64,000 nt of DNA, taken from NCBI RefSeq assembly GCF_036245865.1, contig NZ_BTTW01000005.1:620001-684000 (forward strand), given 5' to 3'. The notes beneath the pieces are model-generated. The model did no database searches and was not told the origin of the DNA. It saw only the letters and a program-made list of their open reading frames with translations. Positions 54,146-62,935 of the stretch are shown here, piece by piece. Source of the stretch: Corallococcus caeni (GTDB lineage Bacteria > Myxococcota > Myxococcia > Myxococcales > Myxococcaceae). Both the position numbers and the translations under genes were made by a program. Within the stretch, counting starts at the first letter, position 1; each line of letters begins with the position of its first letter.

Positions 54146-54961
54146 TCAGGGCCTGGGCAGGCCCGCGGTGCCGGCGGCCTCCAGGGGCTTCGCCATCAGC
54201 TCGTCGAACGTGGGGTTCGCCGCCTTCGCGACGCGCTCCGCGTGCTTCTTCAGGAGGGCGGCGTTGGCGTCCTTCACGTCCCGGCCCGAGGCGAGCTCCA
54301 GCTGGGTGATGTACTTGCGCAGCCCGGCGCGGCGCTGCTCCAGTTGCAGCCGCTGGGCCTCGGTGAGCTTCGGGTCCTCCAGCTGCGGCGCCAGCGCGGC
54401 GAGCTGCGCCTCCAGCTGCGCGAGGTTCGTGGGATCCGACGCCAGGGACACCGCCGCCACGCCCGCGTCCGGCACCGCCTCCGGCGCCGGGTACACCACG
54501 GCGGTGAGGCGGCGGAACTCCTGGGGCGACATGCGCTGCGCCTCCAGGTTCTGGAGGAGCACCGTCTGGGCCTTGCCCATCATGCGCATGGAGGCGCCAG
54601 CGGCCTGGATCATCGCGCGCCGGCCCCCGCGGTTGAGCTCCTGGCCGTGCGTCCGCATGTACTCGAGCGACTCCTTCTCCAGCGTCTGGTAGGCGGGCAG
54701 GGTCGCCTCGCGCACCGCGAGGTAGGTCTCCAGCCGCGCCTCCTCCAGCTTCAGCACCTTGCCCGAGGGGGGCGGCTGGAAGGGGTAGCGCGCGTTGAGG
54801 TCCGCGGTCCGCTGGGCCCGGGCCTGGGTCTGCGCCAGCACCTCCATGCCGTCGCCGCCCATCTGGCCATCCGCCCAGTAGCCCGTCGCGACCAGCCCGC
54901 CGCCCACCAGGAGCAGCCCGCCGGCAGCCAGCCCCACCCCGAGGATCCACTTCCTGTTCAT
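54146..54961 (-). CDS. Membrane-anchored helical protein, unknown function
   Basis: This is a 271-residue protein. A signal anchor (WILGVGLAAGGLLLVGGGLVATG) is followed by a periplasmic helical domain with long amphipathic helices: LEEARLETYLAVREATLPAYQ, then AQLEAQLAALAPQLEDPKL and LQLEQRRAGLRKYITQLE. The arrangement of helices around short linkers is like other myxobacterial hypothetical anchors. No catalytic motif is visible. It is divergent from nothing close: 115 bp separate its start from the end of the kinase gene on the same strand. Confidence 0.65.
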   Translation of the reverse strand: MNRKWILGVGLAAGGLLLVGGGLVATGYWADGQMGGDGMEVLAQTQARAQRTADLNARYPFQPPPSGKVLKLEEARLETYLAVREATLPAYQTLEKESLEYMRTHGQELNRGGRRAMIQAAGASMRMMGKAQTVLLQNLEAQRMSPQEFRRLTAVVYPAPEAVPDAGVAAVSLASDPTNLAQLEAQLAALAPQLEDPKLTEAQRLQLEQRRAGLRKYITQLELASGRDVKDANAALLKKHAERVAKAANPTFDELMAKPLEAAGTAGLPRP

Positions 54962-55076
54962 GGCGCCGCTCTCCTTTCCGCAAGGGGCAGGGCCCGCCCG
55001 CCGCCGGAGCCCCTTGGGGAGCCCCTTTGCTACCCGGGCCGTCCCTCCAGGGCAAGCGCGCCCCGGAAGCGCCGCC

Positions 55077-57338
55077 TCAGCCCCGAGGCGGCGGCTGGCG
55101 CGGCAGCTGGACGAGGAAGGTGGTGCCGTCCTGGAGGTTGGAGCGCACGCGCAGCCGGCCGCCGTGCGCGTCCACGATGTGCTTCACGATGAACAGCCCC
55201 AGCCCCAGCCCGTGGGCGCGGGAACCCTCGCGGGCCTCCGCGCGCTTGAGGGGTTCGAAGAGGTGGGGCATCAGGTCCTGCGGAATCGGGTGCCCCTGGT
55301 TCTTCACCGCGAGCGTCACCGTCCCCGGCTGGCCGCGCAGCCGCACGCGCACCGGGCAGAAGGCGTCGCCATAGGCGAGTGCGTTGTTCACCAGGTTGGT
55401 GATGACCTGCGCCAGGCGGTCCGGGTCGCACCACAGCCGGGCGCCCCCCCGTCCGTCCACCTCCAGGCGCCGGTCCGGGTGGGCCTGCTGGACCTCGTCC
55501 ACCACCTGGCGCACCAGGTCCAGGAGGTCCACGTCGCGCGGGGCCATGGGGATGCCGCCGCCCAGCCGGGCCTGGGTGAAGTCCAGCACGTCGCGCAGCA
55601 TGCGGTGCGCGCGCTCGGCGCTGGAGAGGATGCGGGCCACGGCCTTCTGGTCGCGCGGGTCGGCGTCCTCGCGCTTCGCCAGCGTGGTGGCCGCCATGGT
55701 GATGGCGGAGATGGGGTTGCGCAGGTCGTGGCCCACGATGCCGATGAGCAGCTGTTCGAACTCCGCGCGGCGCTTCGCCTCCGCCTCGGCCTCGTGCCGG
55801 CCGGTGACGTCCTGCATGGCGCCCACCATGCGCACCGGGCGGCCCTGGAGGTCCTTCACCACGCGGCCCCGGTCCTCGACGAAGGCCCAGGTCCCGTCGC
55901 CCCGCTTGAGCCGGTACTCGGCCTGCCAGTGGCCCTCCGGGCTGTCGAGCGCCTGCTGCAGCTCCCGCGTCACCCGCTCGCGTTCGTCGGGGTGCAGGCT
56001 GGCGGTCCACCACTCCATGTCCATGACGGGCGGCCCCCGGGACATGTCCATCCGGAGGAGGCGCGGGGCCATGTCGCTCCAGTGGATTTCATCCGTCACC
56101 AGGTCCCAGTCCCAGATGATGTCGCGGGTGGCCTGGGTGGCCAGCCGGTAGCGCGTCTCCGACGTGCGCAGCTCCTGCTCCGCCCGGCGCCGCTCGGTGA
56201 TGTCCAGCGACACGCCCGACACGCTGACCACGCGCCCTCCCGGGTCGAACACCGGCAGGAGGCGGACCTCGAACCACACGCCCATGAGGTACAGCTCCGT
56301 GGACAGCCGCTCCCCGGCCAGCGCGCGCAGGATGACCTCCAGCACGTCCCGCCGGTCGCGGAAGACCTCGAAGACGGAGCGCCCGCGCATCACCTGGGCG
56401 GGCACGGCCGTGGACGTCACGCCCTCGCCCTCGAAGAGCGTGAACACGCCCTGCGTGTCGAAGGCCCACAGCACGACGGGCAGCTGGGTGAGCACGCGCT
56501 GGAGCTGCTCGCGGGCCTCGTCGCGCTCCTGGCGCAGCGTGCGCGTGGCGGTGATGTCCGTGGACACGCCACAGAGGGCCCACGGCTCACCCTCCGCGAC
56601 GCTGGGCAGGGGGAACTTCATCGTGTGGTAGAGGTGCGGCCCGTCGGACTGGAGCACCTCCTCGTCGAACACCAGCGGCGCCCTCGCCGCCAGCACCCGG
56701 CGGTCGTTGTGCCGGAAGCGCTCCGCGGTCTCCTGGGGGAACAGCTCGAAGTCCGAGCGCCCCAGCACCAACGCGCGCTCGTGGCCGGAGATGGTCTCGA
56801 AGGGGTGGTTGATGAAGAGGTACCGCCCGAGCGCGTCCTTCGCGTAGATGGCGGCCGGAGCGTGGTCGAGGATCTCCTGCAGCCGCAGCTCCCGGGAGCG
56901 CAGCGCCTGCTCGTGTTCCTGGACGTAGTGGGCCACCGCCTCCGTCAGGCTCCGGTCCAGCGCGCGCCAGAGGATGCTCAGCTCGTCCGTGCGGAGCGGC
57001 CGCTGGGACGTATCCAGCACCTCCATGAGGATCTCGCGCAGCAGGCCGTACTCCTGCACCAGCGTCTCCACGCGAGCGCCGGACCGGAAGCGCCGCAGCC
57101 CGATCTCCCGGGCATGGGACCAGACCGCCCCCTGCGCCCACGTCTCCACGGCCCCCTGGCGGAGGACGAGCACGAGCGCGTCCACCAGCTTGATCATCCC
57201 CTGCAGCCGCTCCTGGAGCTCCTCGGACATGCCCGGCGGGGCCGGCTCCAGCCGGGCGCTCCAGCGCCGGAGGATGTCCTCGCGCCGCCCCGCCACGAGG
57301 TCCGCGAGCGAGTCCGTCGTGGACGCAACAGGGTTCAT
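55077..57338 (-). CDS. Three-PAS sensor histidine kinase with RsbR-like N-terminus
   Basis: This is a 753-residue soluble kinase from ATG 57338. Residues 5-140 are helical (RREDILRRWSARLEPA), in the style of RsbRD/globin-like N-terminal domains. PAS domains follow at about 152-265, 275-385 and 395-515; the last ends in RMVGAMQDVTGRHEAE. HisKA carries GIVGHDLRNPISAI with His537, and the HATPase shows NLVNNALAYGD, LMPHLFEPL and AHGLGLGLFIV. The HDLRNP H-box differs from the HEVNNP/HELNNP kinases elsewhere in the window. The frame stays open upstream as far as the thermonuclease gene, but the ATG and domain start support an independent gene. No partner regulator is adjacent. Confidence 0.88.
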   Translation of the reverse strand: MNPVASTTDSLADLVAGRREDILRRWSARLEPAPPGMSEELQERLQGMIKLVDALVLVLRQGAVETWAQGAVWSHAREIGLRRFRSGARVETLVQEYGLLREILMEVLDTSQRPLRTDELSILWRALDRSLTEAVAHYVQEHEQALRSRELRLQEILDHAPAAIYAKDALGRYLFINHPFETISGHERALVLGRSDFELFPQETAERFRHNDRRVLAARAPLVFDEEVLQSDGPHLYHTMKFPLPSVAEGEPWALCGVSTDITATRTLRQERDEAREQLQRVLTQLPVVLWAFDTQGVFTLFEGEGVTSTAVPAQVMRGRSVFEVFRDRRDVLEVILRALAGERLSTELYLMGVWFEVRLLPVFDPGGRVVSVSGVSLDITERRRAEQELRTSETRYRLATQATRDIIWDWDLVTDEIHWSDMAPRLLRMDMSRGPPVMDMEWWTASLHPDERERVTRELQQALDSPEGHWQAEYRLKRGDGTWAFVEDRGRVVKDLQGRPVRMVGAMQDVTGRHEAEAEAKRRAEFEQLLIGIVGHDLRNPISAITMAATTLAKREDADPRDQKAVARILSSAERAHRMLRDVLDFTQARLGGGIPMAPRDVDLLDLVRQVVDEVQQAHPDRRLEVDGRGGARLWCDPDRLAQVITNLVNNALAYGDAFCPVRVRLRGQPGTVTLAVKNQGHPIPQDLMPHLFEPLKRAEAREGSRAHGLGLGLFIVKHIVDAHGGRLRVRSNLQDGTTFLVQLPRQPPPRG

Positions 57339-57621
57339 TCCGGCGCCCCGGAGACACCGGTCGGACAAGGCAGGCCGCCTGCTGTCGGAAGAGTGAGTGT
57401 CACCGTGCCCCTGCTCCCTGGACGTGGCCGGAGTGGAGGGAAGATGGGCATCGCGCGCCGTGGGAAGGATGGGGCCTGCGGGAGGAGGAGGGGTGGGTTG
57501 CCCACCTCTGGGATGGAACCCCGGGGGGTGGCAGGCGGCCGTGGAAGGCCCTTGCGAACCGCTGGGTCGCGCCGGGGACCTGGGGGAGACTGTTACCCAA
57601 GCACACGGGAGGCAGCAGGCC

Positions 57622-57738
57622 ATGGCATTCGCGGAACGCAGCATCGGCAGGCAGGGCGCGGACGCGCCGGCGACGCGGCGGTTGCCCCGGGGGACATGCC
57701 CCCAGGGACAGGTCCTGGAGACGGAGGTCCGGTCATGA
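57622..57738 (+). CDS. Possible 38-residue small protein coupled to the next gene
   Basis: An ATG at 57622 has a very good ribosome site, GGGAGG at 57607-57612, nine bases upstream. Its stop overlaps the ATG of the 57735 gene (ATGA). The peptide begins MAFAERSIGRQGADAP, is basic, and has one Cys in RGTCPQGQ. It has no membrane segment. The combination of strong Shine-Dalgarno and exact overlap makes it a good small-gene candidate. The alternative is a short leader that controls translation of the larger gene. Confidence 0.5.
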   Translation: MAFAERSIGRQGADAPATRRLPRGTCPQGQVLETEVRS

Positions 57739-58442
57739 GCGCGCCCCCTCCGGTGGATCCGCTGGAGTCGCTGGCCCGGGGCCACGTGCGCAGCGTCTGG
57801 GAGGTGCTGGAGGCCATGAGCATCCTCATGCGCCGCCGCAACGAGGGCCTGCCGCTGAACCTGCCGCAGGTGACGGTCTTCCTGCGCAGCGGGCGCGAGG
57901 TGACGGGGCTCGTCCGCGAGTACGGCGAGTTCCGCCAGGGCCGCGGGGTGCTGCTCATCACCTCCAGCGGCTACGGCTCGCGCGGAGAGGGCCTGGACGT
58001 GACGTTCCTGCCGGACGGCATCATCGAGGCGCTCACGCTGCACGACGCCACGGTGCTGGACACGCCCGCGAAGTCGATGCCCGAGTCCTCGCCCATGCAC
58101 CTGCGCCGGCACCTGCCCGCGATGGGCGACAAGCTGTCCAGCGCCTGGGGCACGAAGGTGGCGGTGGAGTTCGGCACGGCCACGGAGCTGGAGCCGGAAG
58201 CCAACATCCAGCCCCTGGCGTGGCTCGTCGAGCGCACCGGCGAGGTGCTGGGCAGGCTGGCCACGACGCCCGACGTGGGCGACGTGCTGCGGGAGAAGGT
58301 GCGCAAGGTGCGGCTGTTCGTGGGGGACGCCTTCGGGGCGAAGCTCACGGACAGCACGCTGGACCTCACCACGTCGCGCCGCCCTCCTGCCTGGCCGCTG
58401 GACTCGGAGCTGGCCCAGGCGGTGACGGACACGCTGCCGTAG
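57735..58442 (+). CDS. Hypothetical protein
   Basis: This is a 235-residue cytoplasmic protein. After a Pro-rich start, an N-terminal helix (ESLARGHVRSVWEVLEAMSILMRRR) leads into a small strand-rich domain: LNLPQVTVFLRSGREVTGLVREYGEF and GVLLITSSG, then LDVTFLPDGIIEALTLHDA. The second half is helical and ends in LAQAVTDTLP. The middle part has an Sm/LSm-like look, but this is only an impression. No family is assigned. Third-position G+C and composition support a true gene. Its stop lies just before the 3' end of the thermonuclease frame on the other strand. Confidence 0.65.
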   Translation: MSAPPPVDPLESLARGHVRSVWEVLEAMSILMRRRNEGLPLNLPQVTVFLRSGREVTGLVREYGEFRQGRGVLLITSSGYGSRGEGLDVTFLPDGIIEALTLHDATVLDTPAKSMPESSPMHLRRHLPAMGDKLSSAWGTKVAVEFGTATELEPEANIQPLAWLVERTGEVLGRLATTPDVGDVLREKVRKVRLFVGDAFGAKLTDSTLDLTTSRRPPAWPLDSELAQAVTDTLP

Positions 58443-58484
58443 CGCGGACGCGGGCGGGCGCCGGCCCCTGGGGCACGGCGCCGG

Positions 58485-58946
58485 GCAGCGGCCCCACAGG
58501 CCCCGGCGGGCACGCCGGGCCTCCAGCTCCAGGGCCTCGAACTCGCCGCGCCGGGAGGCTCCGGCCGGCGGGATGAACAGCGTGCACGCGTAGCCGCGCT
58601 GGACGAGCAGCGCGTTCACGTCCTGGCCGTCCACGGACACGTAGGCGAGCCGCCGTCCGAAGCGGTCCGTGCACGCCTCCGCGTCCCGCAGCCGCACCGT
58701 GCGGCCCTCCACGAGCGAGCGGTTGAACGCGGTAGCCTCTTCGCCGAAGCAGTCGTCGTGGCCCCGGGTCGTCTCTGGGGTATCGGCCAGCAGGTAGCGG
58801 ATCCGCTCGCCGTCCTGGAGCACCACGGTGTCCCCGTCGATGACCTTCGTCACCACGCCCGTGGCCGGTCCGCACTCCCCTTCCCCGCCGCCACAGGCGC
58901 AGAGAACGCTGAGCAACAGCAGCCATCCCAGGCCTCGCGTCCTCAT
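58485..58946 (-). CDS. Thermonuclease (SNase)-like lipoprotein, 3' end unresolved
   Basis: The first 154 codons form a complete SNase domain behind a lipoprotein signal (LLSVLCAC, Cys18): VVTKVIDGDTVVLQDGE, then Arg50 and Glu58 in RIRYLLADTPE, and Arg98 in DRFGRRLAYVSVDG. These are the expected catalytic Arg/Glu/Arg set. The domain ends near WGRC at 58485. No stop codon follows in frame: the frame continues antisense to the 57735 gene and into the kinase gene ending at 55077. A lost stop, a small frameshift or an assembly error near 58450-58485 is likely, so the true C-terminus is unknown. The ATG overlaps the lamin-tail gene stop (ATGA). Confidence 0.65.
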
Positions 58947-60697
58947 GGCGCGCACGTCCGGTTCTCCCGGCCCGGGGTGCCCCGGTCGCCCACGCCGTAC
59001 GTCGCGCCGGAGGGCGTGGGACAGAAGGCCCCGGCCGCGTCGTTGCCGGTGACATCCCGCACACGCGAATCCAGCTGCGACGACACACCGGGGCTCGCGG
59101 CGGTCGTGAAGGCCACCGAGTCCAGGACGGTCCCCTGCACGGACAGCTTGAGCACGTGCGCCCCCGCGCCGTTGCCCAGGCCGAACCCGAAGGTGCCGAG
59201 CACGGCGGGCAACCCACCGTTGAGCGAAGCGTCGTCGCCGCGCGCGAGGACCGCGAAGCTGCCGGCCTTCATCGAAAGGCACAGCGGGGACTCCAGGAGG
59301 GAGCGGCCCGCCTCGTTGGCGAGCGTCACCCCGTTGAGGTCCACCTCGCGCAGCGCGAGCACCTCCACCCATTCCCCCAGCGCATCCGGGACGGCGGCTG
59401 GATCCGCCATGAACTCGGTGAGCACCAGCGAGCCCACGGAGGGGGCGCGGAGCGCGCGGGGCTGTCCCGTCGTCCGGTCGATGCAGCCGGCCTGCGTGGC
59501 GCCCGCGTCCGTCCCGGTGCAGGCGCGGTTGGTCCGCCCCGGAGTGCCCAGGTTGCCCTTGTCACCGTAGGCCTCCGTGGCCGCGCACCAGGACGCGGTG
59601 ACGTCGTTGCCCTTCGCATCGGCGGTGAGCGGCGCGGACACCTGGGTGGCCACGCCATCCAGGGCCGGGCCATACAGCGCGCTGTCGATGAGCACGCCTC
59701 CCGCGCGCACGGCGACCACACCGCCCGCGTTGCGCAGGTCCACGGAGAACGTGGCCAGGGGCTCCGGCAGGCCGCCGTTCACCTCCGGCTCCTTCCTGCG
59801 CGCGAGCAGCGCGGACTCTCCGGCGGCGAGGGACAGACAGCGCTCCGACTCCAGACGTGTGCCGGAGGTGTCCGTCCCCACCGTCAGTCCATTGAGGTCC
59901 ACAGGCACCGTGGCGCGGACCTCCAGCCACTCGCCCACCGTGTCGTCTCCTCGCGGGTTGGCCATCACCTCGGTGATGATCAGCGCTCCTGGGCGCGGGG
60001 GTTGGATCTCCCGGGGCAACACCGCTCCCGGCGGCAGGCACGTCGTGACGCCGGAAGGCACTCCGCCGTCCGCCAGCGCGGGACACGGCGCGTTCGCGCT
60101 TCCTGGACTGCCCCGCGTCCCGCCCGGTGCGGACTCCGGCGCATCACACCAGCGCGACAGGTCGTCATTCCCCTCCGCATCGGGCACGAGCCGGCCGTCA
60201 TAGGTCCGGGCCGCGCCTGACTTCGCCGGCGCGCCGAGAACCACTGTGTCGAGCACGCGCGTCCCGCACCGCAGGCCCAGCAGGCCCGCGCTGTTCCCCA
60301 GCGCGCCGAGCGCCTCCCCGTAGGTCCCATCGACATGCTCGGGCAGCGCCCCCTCGCGCACGTCGCCCAGCACGACGAAGGTCCCAGCATCCACCGGCAG
60401 GCCCGTGGTGAACGTATAGACCCGCTCCTGTGCCGCCTCGTCGCGCGCGGTGAAGAGCGTCACGCCCAGCAGGTCCACGGTCTCGCGGGTGGGGTTGTGG
60501 AGCTCCACGTACTCCTTGCCCGTGTCCGCGCCCGTGGGGTCGTTGAGGTACTCGGTGATGACGAGGTCCCCCGGCACCAGCGCTTCACAGGCTTGCGGCT
60601 CCTCCTCCCACGTGGGCAGTCCGCACGCCCCCATCCACCCCAGCACCCATCCCAATCCCAGCCTCACGCCCCATCCCCGCACTGCCCAAGCCGCCAC
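58943..60697 (-). CDS. Lipoprotein with three lamin-tail (LTD) domains
   Basis: This is a 584-residue protein with a GTG start and lipoprotein signal (GWVLGWMGAC). Three repeats of about 170 residues each begin with a lamin-tail pattern: LVITEYLNDPTGADTGKEYVEL, LIITEVMANPRGDDTVGEWLEV and LVLTEFMADPAAVPDALGEWVEV. Each ends with a shared signature, GND-x-W/F-C followed by GTPG or GSPG and N-x-x-C. Bacterial LTD domains are found on secreted nucleases and surface proteins and may bind DNA or matrix. It lies 12 bp after the barrel-like gene and is coupled to the thermonuclease gene, so the three are probably one unit. Confidence 0.87.
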   Translation of the reverse strand: MAAWAVRGWGVRLGLGWVLGWMGACGLPTWEEEPQACEALVPGDLVITEYLNDPTGADTGKEYVELHNPTRETVDLLGVTLFTARDEAAQERVYTFTTGLPVDAGTFVVLGDVREGALPEHVDGTYGEALGALGNSAGLLGLRCGTRVLDTVVLGAPAKSGAARTYDGRLVPDAEGNDDLSRWCDAPESAPGGTRGSPGSANAPCPALADGGVPSGVTTCLPPGAVLPREIQPPRPGALIITEVMANPRGDDTVGEWLEVRATVPVDLNGLTVGTDTSGTRLESERCLSLAAGESALLARRKEPEVNGGLPEPLATFSVDLRNAGGVVAVRAGGVLIDSALYGPALDGVATQVSAPLTADAKGNDVTASWCAATEAYGDKGNLGTPGRTNRACTGTDAGATQAGCIDRTTGQPRALRAPSVGSLVLTEFMADPAAVPDALGEWVEVLALREVDLNGVTLANEAGRSLLESPLCLSMKAGSFAVLARGDDASLNGGLPAVLGTFGFGLGNGAGAHVLKLSVQGTVLDSVAFTTAASPGVSSQLDSRVRDVTGNDAAGAFCPTPSGATYGVGDRGTPGRENRTCAP

Positions 60698-60709
60698 ACT
60701 CCGCTCCCT

Positions 60710-62770
60710 TCAGAACCGCGTCTCCACTTCCAGCGCGAACAGGTGCCGCGGCGCATCCGGCGGCGTCCGGGCACCTCGCGCGTCCTTCAAGTCGAGGACC
60801 CACGCGTACCGGGCCCGCGTCGTCACGGCGTCGGCCGCCGTCCAGCTCGCATCGAGCGTGGCCCGGAAGGACTGCTCCAGCCGGTTGCGCGTCGCCAGGT
60901 CCTCGTCCTTCCACACGGCGCGGCCCCGCAGCCTCACGGCTTCACAAGGGCGCACCTGGGTCTCCACCACCGCATGCGCGTCCTGCCGCACGCCGTGGTT
61001 CACCGGATCATCCACGCGCGCATGCGCGTACTGCGCGGCCACGGACACTGCGTCGTGAAGCTCCGCCTTCACCCGGGCCGTCACTCGCAAGAGCGACCCT
61101 GAACAGGGCTCTTCCCCCGAACCGTCGAAGCAGTCCCCCGCCACGCCGACGTCCTTGTCCCGGTACTCGCCCCACAGCGACGGTTGGAACAGCGCATGCG
61201 CCCGCCAGTCCACCCGGGCCGAGGCCCGCAGGTTCACCGTGCCGGCGCTGCCCACCGCCGCACCGTCGGAAGGCAGCGTCCACGCATCCACCTCCCCGCG
61301 CAGCCGCAGCGCGCCCTCCAACCGGTGCAGATAGCGGACGCGCGCGCCCACCTCGTTCCGCGCCCGTGAGCCCTCCAGCTCATCCGGTCCGGACATCGCT
61401 CCCGTGTAGGGATTGGCGAAGCCGCGACCATAGGCACGCAGCGACAGCTCCAGCTCCTTCGACGTGTCCGCCACCACCGTGCGCTGGAGCACGCCGAAGC
61501 CGCCGCCTCCGCCCGGCGCCGCATCGAACGTGCGCGCCGCCTCCACGAAGAGGTCCACGGGGCCCAGGCCCCACGCACCATCGAAGCCCACCGCCCCGAA
61601 AGCGCCGCCCGCCGGGTAACCCGCGGTGGAGCGGAAATCGAGCACCGCGCCCTCCACATTCCACACCGGCCGCGCTCCCCAGGCCGTCACGCCCAGCTGC
61701 GACCGCGAGGTCCACGCCATCCCTGCGTGGCCACCGCCCGCCCACTCGTGGAACACGCCGGGCAGCGTGCGCGACACCACCCGTGCGTCCCTTCCCGAGA
61801 GCCACACCGCTGGAGCCTTGCAGGCAGTGCCCTCGCAGGACGTCCGTTCCAGCAGGGCATGCGAGAGCAGCGAACGGGACTGATACGAACCAAAGCCTGT
61901 CACGGACACCTCCGAGGATGTCCCCACCAATCCCCGCACCGTGCCCACCACGCCCCGGAAGCCTTCGTCCCACTGGAAGTCCGGCGTGACGTCCGCGCCT
62001 CGCTCCTCGGGCGCGCAGGCCCCCTCTCCCAGGAAGCACCAGCGCTCCACGCCGCCTGGCGCACGCACGGCGTCGTCAGGCAGGAAGCCGTCCGGCGTGG
62101 GCAGCCCGGTGGTGTCCAGCGTCAGCCGTTGACCGAAGCCCAGCCGGTACGAGCCCACCAGCACGGAGGCCCGCTCGCCCGTCCACTGACCGTGGAACTT
62201 GGGCACGGCCAGCGACACACCGGGCGCCTCCGCCACCAGCCTCCGCCGACTCGCCTCCCGGTGCACCGCGCCCAGCCGCCGCCGGGTCAGCGACGTGAGC
62301 AGCCCCACGCGCCATCCCTCCGGTCCCGCCACGCGCACCTGGAGCGCCAGCGGAGGGAGCACCGGATCCGACGCGGCGAACGCCGTCAGCAGCCGCGCAT
62401 CCCCAGACACCCGCTCCGGATTCGAGGACACGAGGAATGGCGCCAGCCGACGCCGCTCCTCCGGCGTCAGCCCTCCGGACGCCTCAAGCCCATCCACGCG
62501 CGCGTACGTCAGCCCTGGCAACGCATAGAGCCCCGCGCGCGACGCATGCGACGGATCCACGCCCGAGCGCCGCAGCACCAGCAGCGCCGCCAGCGTCTGC
62601 GCCGTGATGGCGCCGTCCTCCCTCAGCGCGAACAGCGCCTGCTCGCCACTGTCCTCGGGTTCAACCTCATACGAGGCCGCGAGCGACACGCAGGGCAGAC
62701 CCAGCAGGAACAGCCACACGGCAGCGAGGACGGAACGCACGCGGCGGGCCCTCTGCACGAGCGGGACCAC
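60710..62770 (-). CDS. Probable outer-membrane beta-barrel protein
   Basis: This is a 686-residue protein with a GTG start and Sec signal (WLFLLGLPCVSLAAS). Residues 45-125 are helical and contain a helix-hairpin-helix-like VDPSHASRAGLYALPGLTYARVDGLEA. From about 150 the sequence alternates polar and hydrophobic residues in strands with many Gly and aromatic residues (VRVAGPEGWRVGLLTSLTRR, LVGSYRLGFGQRL). It finishes with LFALEVETRF, a C-terminal Phe as in barrel proteins. It resembles ComEA/HhH-plus-barrel proteins of myxobacteria. With the LTD and SNase lipoproteins it suggests a DNA-handling surface unit, which is inference. Confidence 0.72.
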   Translation of the reverse strand: MVPLVQRARRVRSVLAAVWLFLLGLPCVSLAASYEVEPEDSGEQALFALREDGAITAQTLAALLVLRRSGVDPSHASRAGLYALPGLTYARVDGLEASGGLTPEERRRLAPFLVSSNPERVSGDARLLTAFAASDPVLPPLALQVRVAGPEGWRVGLLTSLTRRRLGAVHREASRRRLVAEAPGVSLAVPKFHGQWTGERASVLVGSYRLGFGQRLTLDTTGLPTPDGFLPDDAVRAPGGVERWCFLGEGACAPEERGADVTPDFQWDEGFRGVVGTVRGLVGTSSEVSVTGFGSYQSRSLLSHALLERTSCEGTACKAPAVWLSGRDARVVSRTLPGVFHEWAGGGHAGMAWTSRSQLGVTAWGARPVWNVEGAVLDFRSTAGYPAGGAFGAVGFDGAWGLGPVDLFVEAARTFDAAPGGGGGFGVLQRTVVADTSKELELSLRAYGRGFANPYTGAMSGPDELEGSRARNEVGARVRYLHRLEGALRLRGEVDAWTLPSDGAAVGSAGTVNLRASARVDWRAHALFQPSLWGEYRDKDVGVAGDCFDGSGEEPCSGSLLRVTARVKAELHDAVSVAAQYAHARVDDPVNHGVRQDAHAVVETQVRPCEAVRLRGRAVWKDEDLATRNRLEQSFRATLDASWTAADAVTTRARYAWVLDLKDARGARTPPDAPRHLFALEVETRF

Positions 62771-62935
62771 CCTTCCCTACAGCGAAGTCCTGACGAAGCG
62801 TCCATCCCATCCCCGGACTCGGCGTCCAGGCAAGGGACGGCGGTCCAATCCCTTCCACGTGGGCGTCGGGCGGTGCGGCTATGCTGCGGCCACATCTTCG
62901 CGAGGGCTGGTCCCGTCCGGCCCCAAGAACAGCGC

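Noticed and set aside
55077..59372. One giant gene fusing thermonuclease and sensor kinase
   Set aside because: The middle part is antisense to a convincing plus-strand gene and has no protein character; the kinase has its own ATG and full domain set. Treated as two genes with an unresolved thermonuclease end.
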